A stretch of 64,000 bases of DNA from Mangrovimonas futianensis (GTDB taxonomy: Bacteria; Bacteroidota; Bacteroidia; Flavobacteriales; Flavobacteriaceae). Location: the NCBI RefSeq assembly GCF_021245805.1, contig NZ_JAJJNF010000003.1, positions 186,001 to 250,000 on the forward strand, in the 5' to 3' direction. Of this stretch, positions 44,922 to 53,385 are shown one piece after another. Made by a program: the position numbers and the translations under genes. Within the stretch, counting starts at the first letter, position 1, and each line of letters opens with the position of its first letter. The notes beneath the pieces were generated by a model, which was given only the letters and a program-made list of their open reading frames with translations, had not been told where the DNA came from and did no database searches.

Positions 44922-45665
44922 ATGAAGTATTGTAATTTTAAAGTCAAACTCTTTATTCTGGGAGTTTGCCTTTGTCCCAGTTTTCTTTTAGCACAAAACG
45001 AAAAACAGAAAGATTCCACTGCTATTTACATTTTGGATAAAATGGCAGATGTCATAGGAGATCTGCAGGCTGTTCAATTTTCTATGGAAACATCTGTAGA
45101 TGAATTAAATGCTCATGGAGAACTATCCACCTATTTTGCGCATAGTGAGGTTTCAATGGTGGGGCCGAATAAATTTACGGCCATTGTTCAAGGAGATAAA
45201 GGGGAATATGGTTATTGGTATGACGGAGATTATTTGTCCTATTATTCATATAACGAGAATAATTATGTGACGTTGGAAGCCCCAGATACCATTTTAACCA
45301 TGATCGACAGTATGCACGTTGCCTATGATTTTAAATTTCCAGCTGCCGATTTTTTCTATCCAAACTTTACGGATGATATCATAGAAGGATATGATACTGT
45401 GAGATATATGGGTAAGCGCTTAATAGATGATACACCTTGCTTTTATATAACAGCAGCTAATTCAGAAATGCAAGTCCAATTATGGGTAACCAATGATAGT
45501 CAAATGCTACCTAAAAAATTATTGATTGTTTATAAAAACGACCATTCCTTGCAATATGAAGCTACGTTTGAAAAATGGATTTTGAATCCTGATATTCCAG
45601 AATCGATTTTTTCTTTCACACCGCCTCCCAATGCGAAGTTGATCAGTATCCTAGCTAAATCCTAA
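44922..45665 (+). CDS. DUF2092 family secreted protein
   Basis: 247 residues, signal peptide 1-25 (FLLAQ). Two strand-rich halves in the LolA/LolB-like DUF2092 fold: LDKMADVIGDLQAVQFSMETSVDE, EVSMVGPNKFTAIVQGDKGEYGYWYDGDYLSYYS and WVTNDSQMLPKKLLIVYKND. It ends ISILAKS. Probably a periplasmic binding or carrier protein for a hydrophobic ligand. Fifteen bases ahead of the DUF6515 gene, so the two form an operon. Confidence 0.85.
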   Translation: MKYCNFKVKLFILGVCLCPSFLLAQNEKQKDSTAIYILDKMADVIGDLQAVQFSMETSVDELNAHGELSTYFAHSEVSMVGPNKFTAIVQGDKGEYGYWYDGDYLSYYSYNENNYVTLEAPDTILTMIDSMHVAYDFKFPAADFFYPNFTDDIIEGYDTVRYMGKRLIDDTPCFYITAANSEMQVQLWVTNDSQMLPKKLLIVYKNDHSLQYEATFEKWILNPDIPESIFSFTPPPNAKLISILAKS

Positions 45666-45680
45666 TTTAAACTCTTTCAA

Positions 45681-46730
45681 ATGGTATCTAAATTAAAATT
45701 CACATTCAATTATAAAGTATTATTGTTTGCTACCCTACTAGTTTTTATTCTGCCTTTAAATATGGAGGCTCAAAGAATGCGACATGGAGCTTCAAGAGGA
45801 GGGGCTAGAACCATGTCCCATTCTCCAAGTAGAAGTATGCAACGACCCGCGGCAAGACCTACTAATAGGGGAGGCTCCATTAATGGCGGACACCAAAGAA
45901 CTAGTTCTAGAAATTTTACAAAACCGTCAAACAACAGAGCTACTCAGAATAGAACCCCTTCAAGAACGACCAATAATAATAGGGCTAATACCAAAATTAA
46001 GACACAAGAGAAAACGGTAAACCGGGGGAATGCAACTACTAGAAATCGTCCAACCTCAAATATTAAAACCAAAGATAGAAATAAGGTAAACATTGATCGA
46101 AGTAGAAATAGAGGTGATGTAAACATCAATATCAATAACAGCAGGCATTACAACGTGCGAAATACCAGAGTAAGAAGTAGCTCCGTTCGTTATGTGAGAC
46201 CGCCTTATATCTTTGGTGGCTTTGGGTATTATTGTCATAGACCTTATTTTTATCATCCTTATGTGCCTTTCTATTGGGGACCTTATTACCATCCTTGGGG
46301 GTATTTTGTTACCTCTTTGGCAACTACGGCAATCATAGTAAGTATTATCCATGAAAATGAGGAAGATGAAAAAGCTGAGTACCACTATGATAATGGAACC
46401 TACTATCTTAAAACAGAAGATGGGTTTGTCGCTGTGCAGCCGCCTGTAGGAGCGCAAGTGCCTTCATTGCCTGAAGAAAAGGAAAAGGTGACGGTAAATG
46501 AGACTACAAATAATTACTATTATGGAGGCGCTTTTTACGAAGAAAATGATCAAGGGTATATTGTTGTTCCTGCAACCGCCGGAACTATTGTTCCTCATTT
46601 GCCTGAAGGTGGAGAAGAAGTTAAAATTGGAGAACAAACGTATGTGCAGTTTGGAGAAACTTATTATCAACCTATTCAGGTGGATGGCAAGAATATGTAT
46701 GAAATCGTAGAAGTCAAAGAAGAAAAATAA
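45681..46730 (+). CDS. DUF6515 family Arg/Tyr-rich envelope protein
   Basis: 349 residues, signal peptide to about 30 (NMEAQ). Three parts: a basic Arg/Asn/Ser-rich low-complexity segment (31-170, e.g. RGGARTMSHSPSRSMQRPA), an aromatic His/Tyr/Pro segment with a membrane-like stretch (175-225, GFGYYCHRPYFYHPYVPFYW then FVTSLATTAIIVSII), and three repeats of about 45 residues with a YYY-DGFVAVQPPVGAQVPSLPE pattern (230-349). This matches DUF6515. Role unknown. Co-oriented with DUF2092 at 15 bases. Confidence 0.85.
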   Translation: MVSKLKFTFNYKVLLFATLLVFILPLNMEAQRMRHGASRGGARTMSHSPSRSMQRPAARPTNRGGSINGGHQRTSSRNFTKPSNNRATQNRTPSRTTNNNRANTKIKTQEKTVNRGNATTRNRPTSNIKTKDRNKVNIDRSRNRGDVNININNSRHYNVRNTRVRSSSVRYVRPPYIFGGFGYYCHRPYFYHPYVPFYWGPYYHPWGYFVTSLATTAIIVSIIHENEEDEKAEYHYDNGTYYLKTEDGFVAVQPPVGAQVPSLPEEKEKVTVNETTNNYYYGGAFYEENDQGYIVVPATAGTIVPHLPEGGEEVKIGEQTYVQFGETYYQPIQVDGKNMYEIVEVKEEK

Positions 46731-46754
46731 ATTTCATTTATGTTTTGTTTTATG

Positions 46755-46796
46755 GTAATGCCTTCAGTATATGATACTGTGGGCATTACTTTTTTA
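46755..46796. terminator. Bidirectional terminator between DUF6515 and porin genes
   Basis: GTAATGCC (46755-46762) pairs with GGCATTAC (46782-46789) and encloses a second stem CAGTAT / ATACTG; a T-run follows. It lies between convergent genes. Confidence 0.85.
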
Positions 46797-47969
46797 TGGC
46801 TCTTGTGAGAGTTTTGGGAATTTTAAGAATTTGGAACCCTTGGTTTCTAAATCCAATCTTAATCCAGCCGTTAATACATTAAAATCACTAACTCCAAATT
46901 CATCTGTGGCATTAGAAATTCGATATTCTAAGTAAACAAATCCAAACCGAAAAGGTTTGTATTCCCCTCCCAGAATGATATAATTATGTTTTAAGTCTGA
47001 TTGAAATTTAACATTTGAAATTTTGGGTTGATACGTATTAAAACCGGCTATTAATGAATAGCGTGGTTGTTTAAATTTGGTAAAAAGTTCCAGACCAATA
47101 GCATCATAAATGCCAATAATCAATTCATTTTCAATTACAGTATCTGCATAATCACCATTTTCTTGATAGGCATAAACAAATCCAAGATCCCAATGGGAAT
47201 TCTCAAAGGAAGCCCCAAGACTCCAATAAAGAGGGTTGCCATCGAGTCCTAGGGTATTTTCTCTAATACTTCGTGAAAGGTGTTTTTTATTAATGGCAGA
47301 ACCTATTTTTAATCCATCTAATAGCTCGTATTGCAAACTTATTCCATATCCATCTACTAAATAGTTGTTAGAGGTGCTGTCAAATTGCCCTTGAAGACCC
47401 AAAAACCAGTTGTGCCAATGCAATCGATAGGTAACGGATTGGTTAGCTCTTCCTGTTCCTGAACCACCCCCATCTGAATTGCCTACATAAGTGGCGCTTC
47501 CTTGTCCACCAAACACATTAAATTTATCGGTAAATTGAGTAATGTCGTAATATACACTCCATTGCTTTCCCATCTGGATTGTTCCATATTTTTTAAAATC
47601 AATACCCACGTAACCCAGTCTAGTGGAAAATACCTGACGGTTTTGGGAATTTTGAATAGCCAAAAAACCACTATTGGTATTTCCATCAGTATTAAACTGA
47701 ACAGGACCCTTAAATAAATTCATCGCTAATTCAGCACCAACAAAAAAACGAAGCCCTTTGTTATTTGTGACGCCAATTTGAAAACCAATTCTAGAGACAT
47801 TTTCTTGAAGTTCCAACTCATCGTCGTAGTATGCCATATGGGCTCTAAAGCTTCCGTAGGGGTGAAAATCGAGAAGCACAGAATCTTTAGGTTGCTCTTG
47901 GGCATTGCTAGCAAGACAAAAAAATGAAGCTATAATTAAAAGTCCTATGGTTAAGGTGTTTAGGCTCAT
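46794..47969 (-). CDS. Outer-membrane porin
   Basis: 391 residues with a signal peptide (1-23, ASNAQ). The strand pattern and the segments RIGFQIGVTNNKGLRFFVGAELAMNLF, TRLGYVGIDFKKYGTIQMGKQWSVYYD and NQSVTYRLHW are typical of a 16-strand general porin (porin_4-like), including the GYVGI-KYGTI-G loop. It could admit sulfated or small anionic solutes; that is inference only. It is followed after 35 bases by a small barrel gene upstream on the same strand. Confidence 0.85.
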   Translation of the reverse strand: MSLNTLTIGLLIIASFFCLASNAQEQPKDSVLLDFHPYGSFRAHMAYYDDELELQENVSRIGFQIGVTNNKGLRFFVGAELAMNLFKGPVQFNTDGNTNSGFLAIQNSQNRQVFSTRLGYVGIDFKKYGTIQMGKQWSVYYDITQFTDKFNVFGGQGSATYVGNSDGGGSGTGRANQSVTYRLHWHNWFLGLQGQFDSTSNNYLVDGYGISLQYELLDGLKIGSAINKKHLSRSIRENTLGLDGNPLYWSLGASFENSHWDLGFVYAYQENGDYADTVIENELIIGIYDAIGLELFTKFKQPRYSLIAGFNTYQPKISNVKFQSDLKHNYIILGGEYKPFRFGFVYLEYRISNATDEFGVSDFNVLTAGLRLDLETKGSKFLKFPKLSQEP

Positions 47970-48004
47970 AATTAAGGTTTTATTCCACGTGATGATCCAT
48001 TTTA

Positions 48005-48556
48005 TCAGAACGATTTAGATAAACCTACACCCAGTGTAAGGGTGTTGTAAGCATCAATTCTGAAATCATCTCCAAAAGTCACTTCAAACTCCAGTCTATT
48101 ATGGATTTCTAATGTGTATGCAACCTCGGCCCTTATTAAAAATAAATTGTCCCCTTTGGCAAATTCGCCTCCAGCGCCCAATAAAAAAGCAAAATGCTCT
48201 CCCGGTTTATAGACGCCCATTAAAGCCGGTGCTATAGGTCGTTCTCTTTCTAAAAGTGACTCTTCCTCTGAGCTTAAATATTTCTCAACTTGAAAGGTTT
48301 CATTAATGAGGTCTGTATGTAAACCAATAGCCCCATGCTTATTGAACCAAAAGTTGTAATAAAGGGAAAAACCGGGGAGTGCCCGCCATTGTTTTTTATC
48401 GCCACTATAAGTGTTTGGAGTATGGACATGGGAAATCAACAAACCTATTTGATGTCTTTCAAATGATTCATTTTCTAACTCCATTTCGCCCTCTTGAGCG
48501 AAACTACAAACTGTAAAAAACAGTATTAAAAAACTAGAATAAAGTGATTTTTTCAT
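48005..48556 (-). CDS. Small outer-membrane beta-barrel protein
   Basis: 183 residues with signal peptide (1-20, SFAQE). Strands such as HQIGLLISHVHTPNTYSG, FSLYYNFWFNKHGAIGLHTDL, FAFLLGAGGEFA and LTLGVGLSKSF at the very end (a terminal aromatic, as for barrel proteins). No named family. 35 bases upstream of the porin gene on the same strand, so probably one unit. Confidence 0.7.
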   Translation of the reverse strand: MKKSLYSSFLILFFTVCSFAQEGEMELENESFERHQIGLLISHVHTPNTYSGDKKQWRALPGFSLYYNFWFNKHGAIGLHTDLINETFQVEKYLSSEEESLLERERPIAPALMGVYKPGEHFAFLLGAGGEFAKGDNLFLIRAEVAYTLEIHNRLEFEVTFGDDFRIDAYNTLTLGVGLSKSF

Positions 48557-48770
48557 AGGATGATAGAGTACCTGTTAAAAGGACATGGAATTAAATTATA
48601 TTTTTATAAAGAATTGATATTTAATTGTTTATTTTTAGTAGTAAGTTACATGATATTTACTAAACATTAAAGTTACTTGTGTTATTTTTATTTTCTTCCA
48701 CGTTGCTTGTAGGATTGAGGTTGTCTAATAAAATATTGAAGTTGGAAGATCAAACCTTAAATTCTTATCT

Positions 48771-50217
48771 ATGAAAATTTCATTTCGTCGCTTGGTCATT
48801 ATTTCTATGTCCTTTGCTTTTTTTTTCTAAACTTAATGCTCAAGACACCCATTATGGTTCTCAACAATTTGGAACAAGAACCGCTTTACTTTCAGGAGCC
48901 ATTTTAGGGGGGATTGATGACAATTCTATGGTGTTTTATAATCCTGGAGGATTGGGCCTGTTAGAAAATACTTCCTTGTCAGTAAATGCAAATGCTTATC
49001 GTATTGAGAATATAAAAATCTTTAATGCCCTTGGTGATAGAGCTGATTTTAAAAGCAGCAATTTAGGAACAGTACCATTATTGGCTGGCGGAATGATAAA
49101 ATTGAAGGATCCTAAATGGAAATTAGGATATGGTTTTATGGCTCCTACAGATTTTAGTTTTAAAGGGATAGCTCGTGTTGATGGGGATTATGATGTTATA
49201 GAAGAAGCTGAGAGTCCGGGACTGGAAGAGTTAGTAGGTGAGAGTAGCTTAACTTCCAAGTTAAGTGAAGTTTTATTTGCCTTTGGAGCAGGTAGGGTCA
49301 TCAGTGAAAATTTTTCTGTGGGAGCAAGCGCTTTGTTTACGGTGCGTTCTCAAACCTATAATAGAAACTATTCGGCCTATATTTTCTTAAATGATGTAGA
49401 AGAATCTCTCGTGGGTGGGAATCTTTCCCAAAATGTGGATTATTATAACATAAGGATGGCTTTAAAATTAGGAGCTATTTATAAAATGGAATCTTGGAGC
49501 TTTGGAGCAACCTTTACTACACCTTCCCTAAATATTGGAGGTCAGGGAACAGTGGCTTCCAATATTGCAGCTAGGAATGTTAAATTTAATGGTGTTGATA
49601 GGCAAAGCGGTGTGGCAACAGATAGGCAAGCAGAATTAAAAACGAAGTTTAAGTCGCCACTTCAAATAGGGGTAGGTGTTAATTACGATCAAGGAAAATC
49701 TTTTTTAGGGTTATCGGTTAATTATTATTCGGGATTGGATTCTTATGAAATCATGGATGTTGTAGCTAGGACATTTGTTCGTCCGGCAGATTTAGCTCCT
49801 GAGTTGAGTAGTGATCAATTTTTGAGTGTGAGGGGTGGAGCACGTTCTGTTGTAAATGTGGCCTTGGGTTATGAATATCGTTTAAAGGATCATTTATCGT
49901 TATTGGCCAGTGTTCGTAATGATATGTCATATTACGATAAGGATAAGACAGGAGCAGATAACGGTGGTATTAAAACAACAGTAAGCTCTTGGGACTTATT
50001 ACATTTTACTGCTGGGGCTATTTTTAAAAGAGAGAATAGTAGCTTGAGCCTTGGTTTACTTTATAGTACTGGAACTAAGGATGATTATGAACAAAAAGGA
50101 AATTTAAATAATCCTACGGAAGGGAGTTTGCTTAAAGGAGCTACCACCATTACCGAGGCTAAATACAGCTCTATTGGTTTATTACTAGGTTATACTTATT
50201 TTTTCAAAAAGTTCTAA
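48771..50217 (+). CDS. FadL/OmpP1-type transporter with a frame break in the signal peptide
   Basis: The body (48814-50217) is a 42-kDa-class FadL-like barrel: NPGGLGLLENTSLSVNANAY, YGFMAPTDFSFKG, LSEVLFAFGAGRVI and a final LLLGYTYFFKKF. Members import hydrophobic compounds. The natural start is the ATG at 48771 (MKISFRRLVIISMSFAF), but this frame meets TAA at 48828 after a run of nine T (48818-48826). With eight T the signal peptide would continue FFSKLNAQ into the barrel. Read as given, the gene would lack a proper export signal; the only in-frame starts are a TTG at 48814 and internal codons. Confidence 0.8.
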
Positions 50218-50224
50218 ATAAAAA

Positions 50225-50248
50225 AACCATCTTTGATAAAAGATGGTT
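50225..50248. terminator. Terminator between FadL-like and DUF6249 genes
   Basis: AACCATCTTT / AAAGATGGTT stem with GATA loop; a strong T-run on the minus strand suits the DUF6249 gene. Confidence 0.85.
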
Positions 50249-50275
50249 GCTTATTAAGAGTTTACGTAACTTGAT

Positions 50276-50623
50276 TTATTCCTGATCTAATTTTTTAGTC
50301 ATATGGAAGCCTATAAAAAGACCAACTCCTGCCATAGTAAAAATGGTAGCTGGGTAAATGGCATCAGAAGCTAATGATGAATATGTGTCTAATAAGGACG
50401 CTAGAAAAATACCTATACCAATACCCATAAGTAGTAGGGCTAAATTTAGAATAACAACCTTCCAAATGGGAGCTGTTCGTTTTTTTCCTTGGATAAATAT
50501 ACTAGCATCGGCTCCTTTTTCTATAAGAGCCATACGCTCTTTATTTCTGGTAGAATAAAAAAGATAAAATACTCCAAAAACGGCCGCTATTAAAAGAGGC
50601 ATGATGATAAATTCTGATCCCAT
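50276..50623 (-). CDS. DUF6249 membrane protein
   Basis: 115 residues, three hydrophobic helices (about 5-22, 53-75, 89-107). RNKERMALIEKGAD between helix 1 and 2 is the family signature. Cytoplasmic-membrane protein of unknown role. In other Bacteroidota it stands next to an ECF sigma factor and an anti-sigma-like gene (from memory), as here, where the sigma gene is divergent 116 bases away. Confidence 0.82.
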   Translation of the reverse strand: MGSEFIIMPLLIAAVFGVFYLFYSTRNKERMALIEKGADASIFIQGKKRTAPIWKVVILNLALLLMGIGIGIFLASLLDTYSSLASDAIYPATIFTMAGVGLFIGFHMTKKLDQE

Positions 50624-50723
50624 ACTGTTTGTTTTTAATTGATTAATTTTAATTGTTTATAGCCTATGACGATATAACTTTTCTTGTGGTTACAGTTTTT
50701 TCAAAAAATATTTTTATTTCATT

Positions 50724-50750
50724 TGTAACCGTTTGAGTAGTGGTGTCGTC
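50724..50750 (+). promoter_or_regulatory. ECF-type promoter of the sigma factor gene
   Basis: TGTAAC (50724-50729), 17-base spacer, CGTC (50747-50750), matching ECF -35/-10 patterns of the kind known for B. subtilis SigX (TGTAAC / CGTC). Transcription would start near 50757, only a few bases before the ATG at 50761, so the mRNA would be almost leaderless and the gene probably autoregulated. Confidence 0.6.
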
Positions 50751-50760
50751 CAAAGAAAAC

Positions 50761-51351
50761 ATGACACCAACCAGCGACGAAATAATCATCAATCAAATTA
50801 ATGCCGGTGACAGTAAGCAATTTGCTATACTGGTAGATCGCTATAAGGATTTGGTTTTTACTTTAGCTTTAAGAATGATGAAACATCGTGAAGAAGCTGA
50901 AGAGGTGTCTCAAGATACGTTCATTAAAGTATATAAGTCTTTGTCAAATTTTAAAGGAGACTCTAAATTATCAACTTGGATTTATAGGATAGCTTATCAT
51001 GCTTGTTTAGATAGATTGAAAAAGAACAAAAGACATTATTTGGATGTATCTATGGATGGAGACAGACCTATACAGGTGGAAGTAATGGAAAATGCCTTTA
51101 ATCAGTTGGTGGAACAGGAACAAAAGCAGAAAATACAATTTTGTTTAGAACAGTTGCCTAGTGAGGATGCGTTTTTGATTACATTATATTATTTTGAAGA
51201 TTTGAGTATGGACGAAATTTCAAAGATTGTTTCACTCGAATCAAATCATGTTAAGGTTAAGTTATTTCGAATTAGGAAAAAGCTGGCGTCAATTCTAAAG
51301 AGCCAACTGGAACCAGAAATTATTGAAAGTTATGGAAGAGCGAGAAAATAA
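50761..51351 (+). CDS. RNA polymerase ECF sigma factor
   Basis: 196 residues from the ATG at 50761; in-frame GTG codons earlier lie inside the promoter. Region 2 (about 15-85) has FAILVDRYKDLVFTLALRMM, QDTFIKVYKSLSNFKGDSKLSTWIYRIAYHACLDRLKK. Region 4 (about 120-180) has LPSEDAFLITLYYFEDLSMDEISKIVSLESNHVKVKLFRIRKKL. Complete for an ECF sigma-70. Overlaps the membrane protein downstream by 20 bases. Confidence 0.95.
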   Translation: MTPTSDEIIINQINAGDSKQFAILVDRYKDLVFTLALRMMKHREEAEEVSQDTFIKVYKSLSNFKGDSKLSTWIYRIAYHACLDRLKKNKRHYLDVSMDGDRPIQVEVMENAFNQLVEQEQKQKIQFCLEQLPSEDAFLITLYYFEDLSMDEISKIVSLESNHVKVKLFRIRKKLASILKSQLEPEIIESYGRARK

Positions 51352-51739
51352 AGAATTGGATGCATTTGTTAAAAGAATCATGTCATCAACAGAGTTGGAC
51401 AGTCCCTCTAATGATTTTTTATCACATGTTATGGATAATCTTCCTAATAAGAGGGAGAAAGAGTTAATTCAGTACAAGCCTTTAATTTCAAAGCCTGTTT
51501 GGTTTGTAATTGGTGGTTTGTTTCTGGCGTTTATGGGATATTTGGTTTCTAAAACAACCCTGGTTAATAGTTCATGGTTTAGTCAAATAGACTTTGATCA
51601 ATTCTTTAATCTTCCAGCAATTTCTTTTTCTACAAACTGGCCTCAAGTAGTCATGTACGCCTTATTGGTTCTAGGTTTGATGTTGTTGGTTCAAGTAAGT
51701 TGGATGAAACATTTTTATAACAAACGACTTGGTTTTTAA
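51332..51739 (+). CDS. Membrane protein, candidate anti-sigma factor
   Basis: 135 residues from the ATG at 51332 (a TTG three codons before is discounted). Charged N-terminal half (MEERENKELDAFVKRIMSS) outside the recognised ZAS/FecR families, then two membrane helices (about 57-74 and 106-126). The start lies inside the sigma gene (20-base overlap), a usual arrangement for sigma/anti-sigma pairs. No His/Cys zinc motif. Called anti-sigma from context only. Confidence 0.6.
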   Translation: MEERENKELDAFVKRIMSSTELDSPSNDFLSHVMDNLPNKREKELIQYKPLISKPVWFVIGGLFLAFMGYLVSKTTLVNSSWFSQIDFDQFFNLPAISFSTNWPQVVMYALLVLGLMLLVQVSWMKHFYNKRLGF

Positions 51740-51783
51740 TAAAGAACTCAAAAGCACACCTCTTTTAAATTTGTGTGAATAAA

Positions 51784-51808
51784 AGGTGAAAGAAACACCT
51801 GTTTTTTT
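51784..51808 (+). terminator. Terminator after the sigma operon
   Basis: AGGTG / CACCT stem with a 7-base loop, then a T-run. Short stem; moderate confidence. Confidence 0.6.
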
Positions 51809-51819
51809 ATCAACATAGT

Positions 51820-52860
51820 TTAGTTGAATTCCCAGCCGAAAGTTGTTTGAAAAATATAATCACTCGTAGAAGCTCCAGCTACTGGTTTGCTATCATAGTT
51901 ATAAGTCAGACCCAATTTTATAAAAAAGTCAAGAGGGAGATCATATTTGAGGTCTAATGTGTAATCACATCTTATACGACTACCTTCCGTTAAGCTAGGA
52001 TAGACTGCCAAACTGGTATTCAAACTAAAATCTTTAACATCAAACATATTGAAAACCACTGCACCATAGGCTTCCATTGAATTTTGAACACTTTGATTGG
52101 CCTCTGGAATAAACTGTTCGTTGTTCCAAGCTAAACCTACACCAGCACCTAAATAAAGTTTATTATTTCTTATAAAATATTGTCCCAAACCACTTCTGAT
52201 AGTGGTACGTAATTTTAACAATTGTTCATCATTGGATAACCAAGCAGAGGTTAATTCATAATACCTGTTTTTATTCATGAAATACTTGTAGGTAACATTG
52301 GCATCTGTACGATGTGTTTCGCTCACATTGTCTTGATTGCTTCTTACCGAGTTGTAGCTTCCTGTAAGTAACCATCTGAAGGTAGTGTAACTAATGGTGC
52401 TTCTAACAGTGAATTGTGATAGATTATTACTTTTAGTGTAGTTAAAACCTACCGAAAGAGATGCGGTCAATCTGGATTTAAAACTACTTTTCACAGCTTT
52501 AAGAAATACAATATCGGAAATGTCGGCTTCAAATTCCTCACCGTCTCCTTTAATTAAAACTTTACCAAAATGATCATCTATTGTATGAATGGTGCCACTA
52601 ATTCTTCTACCATCCGAAAGGGTAATTAAATAAGATTGCGAACTAAGAATTTCTCCAACCTCAACCCAAGTAATGGTAAAATCATCTTCACTATAATCGG
52701 TTTCGACAGTCAGGACGCCTTTCTCCATTTGTTTTATTTCTCCAACCAATTTGTCTTTGTTTTTAAGAACAATGGTATCATTTTGTCCCATTAATTGAAA
52801 ATTACAAAGCATAAATAGTAGAAAGTAAAGAAACGGAGATTGAATTGGATGTCTTTTCAT
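51820..52860 (-). CDS. DUF481 outer-membrane protein
   Basis: 346 residues with signal peptide to about 25 (QLMGQ). Residues 30-115 contain two tandem beta modules (LKNKDKLVGEIKQMEKGVL; LSDGRRISGTIHTIDDHFGKVLIK) followed by a DUF481 barrel (about 125-346: SRLTASLSVGFNYTKSNN ... GWEFN). DUF481 proteins are envelope barrels of unknown function, induced by stress in some bacteria. Single gene. Confidence 0.85.
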   Translation of the reverse strand: MKRHPIQSPFLYFLLFMLCNFQLMGQNDTIVLKNKDKLVGEIKQMEKGVLTVETDYSEDDFTITWVEVGEILSSQSYLITLSDGRRISGTIHTIDDHFGKVLIKGDGEEFEADISDIVFLKAVKSSFKSRLTASLSVGFNYTKSNNLSQFTVRSTISYTTFRWLLTGSYNSVRSNQDNVSETHRTDANVTYKYFMNKNRYYELTSAWLSNDEQLLKLRTTIRSGLGQYFIRNNKLYLGAGVGLAWNNEQFIPEANQSVQNSMEAYGAVVFNMFDVKDFSLNTSLAVYPSLTEGSRIRCDYTLDLKYDLPLDFFIKLGLTYNYDSKPVAGASTSDYIFQTTFGWEFN

Positions 52861-52902
52861 AATGTTGCTGGTCAGGTAATTGCGAGTACTAAAGATAAAA
52901 AA

Positions 52903-53379
52903 TTAATAGGGAGTTTTGTCAATTTTTTCCTTCCAATTTTCAAAGATTTTTATGCCATTTTCTTGTAAGATTTGTTGAAATGGTATCAATCTTTCAGTTG
53001 TCTTTTTATCTATTTCTTCATAAATAAAATGGTCATCAAAGCCAATTTCACGAGCATCATCTTTATTGCATGCGTAAAAAACTTTTTTGGGACGAGCCCA
53101 ATAAATGGCACCTAAACACATAGGGCAGGGTTCACATGAGGTATAAATAACACAATCTACAAGTTGAAAATCGTTTAAATGTTGACATGCATTCCTTATG
53201 GCTGTTACTTCTGCATGGGCCGTAGGGTCATTGGAGGATGTAACACAGTTATGTGCCTCGGCTATGATATTTCCATTTTTCACAATCACACAACCAAATG
53301 GGCCTCCTGCATTTTTGTCCATGCCCTCTTTAGCTAAGTCAATAGCTCTTTGCATAAATTCTTTTTCTTGAATGGTCAT
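52903..53379 (-). CDS. Guanine deaminase-like nucleoside deaminase
   Basis: 158 residues, cytidine-deaminase fold. Zinc ligands His55 (TAHAEVTAI, with proton donor Glu57) and Cys85, Cys88 (CEPCPMC). The segment VIYTSCEPCPMCLGAIYWARPKKVFYACN and DDHFIYEEID suit GuaD, which deaminates guanine to xanthine; tRNA adenosine deaminase (TadA) is the alternative but its motifs fit less well. Six bases from the preceding serine hydrolase gene on the same strand; probably co-transcribed. Confidence 0.85.
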   Translation of the reverse strand: MTIQEKEFMQRAIDLAKEGMDKNAGGPFGCVIVKNGNIIAEAHNCVTSSNDPTAHAEVTAIRNACQHLNDFQLVDCVIYTSCEPCPMCLGAIYWARPKKVFYACNKDDAREIGFDDHFIYEEIDKKTTERLIPFQQILQENGIKIFENWKEKIDKTPY

Positions 53380-53385
53380 CAGGCT

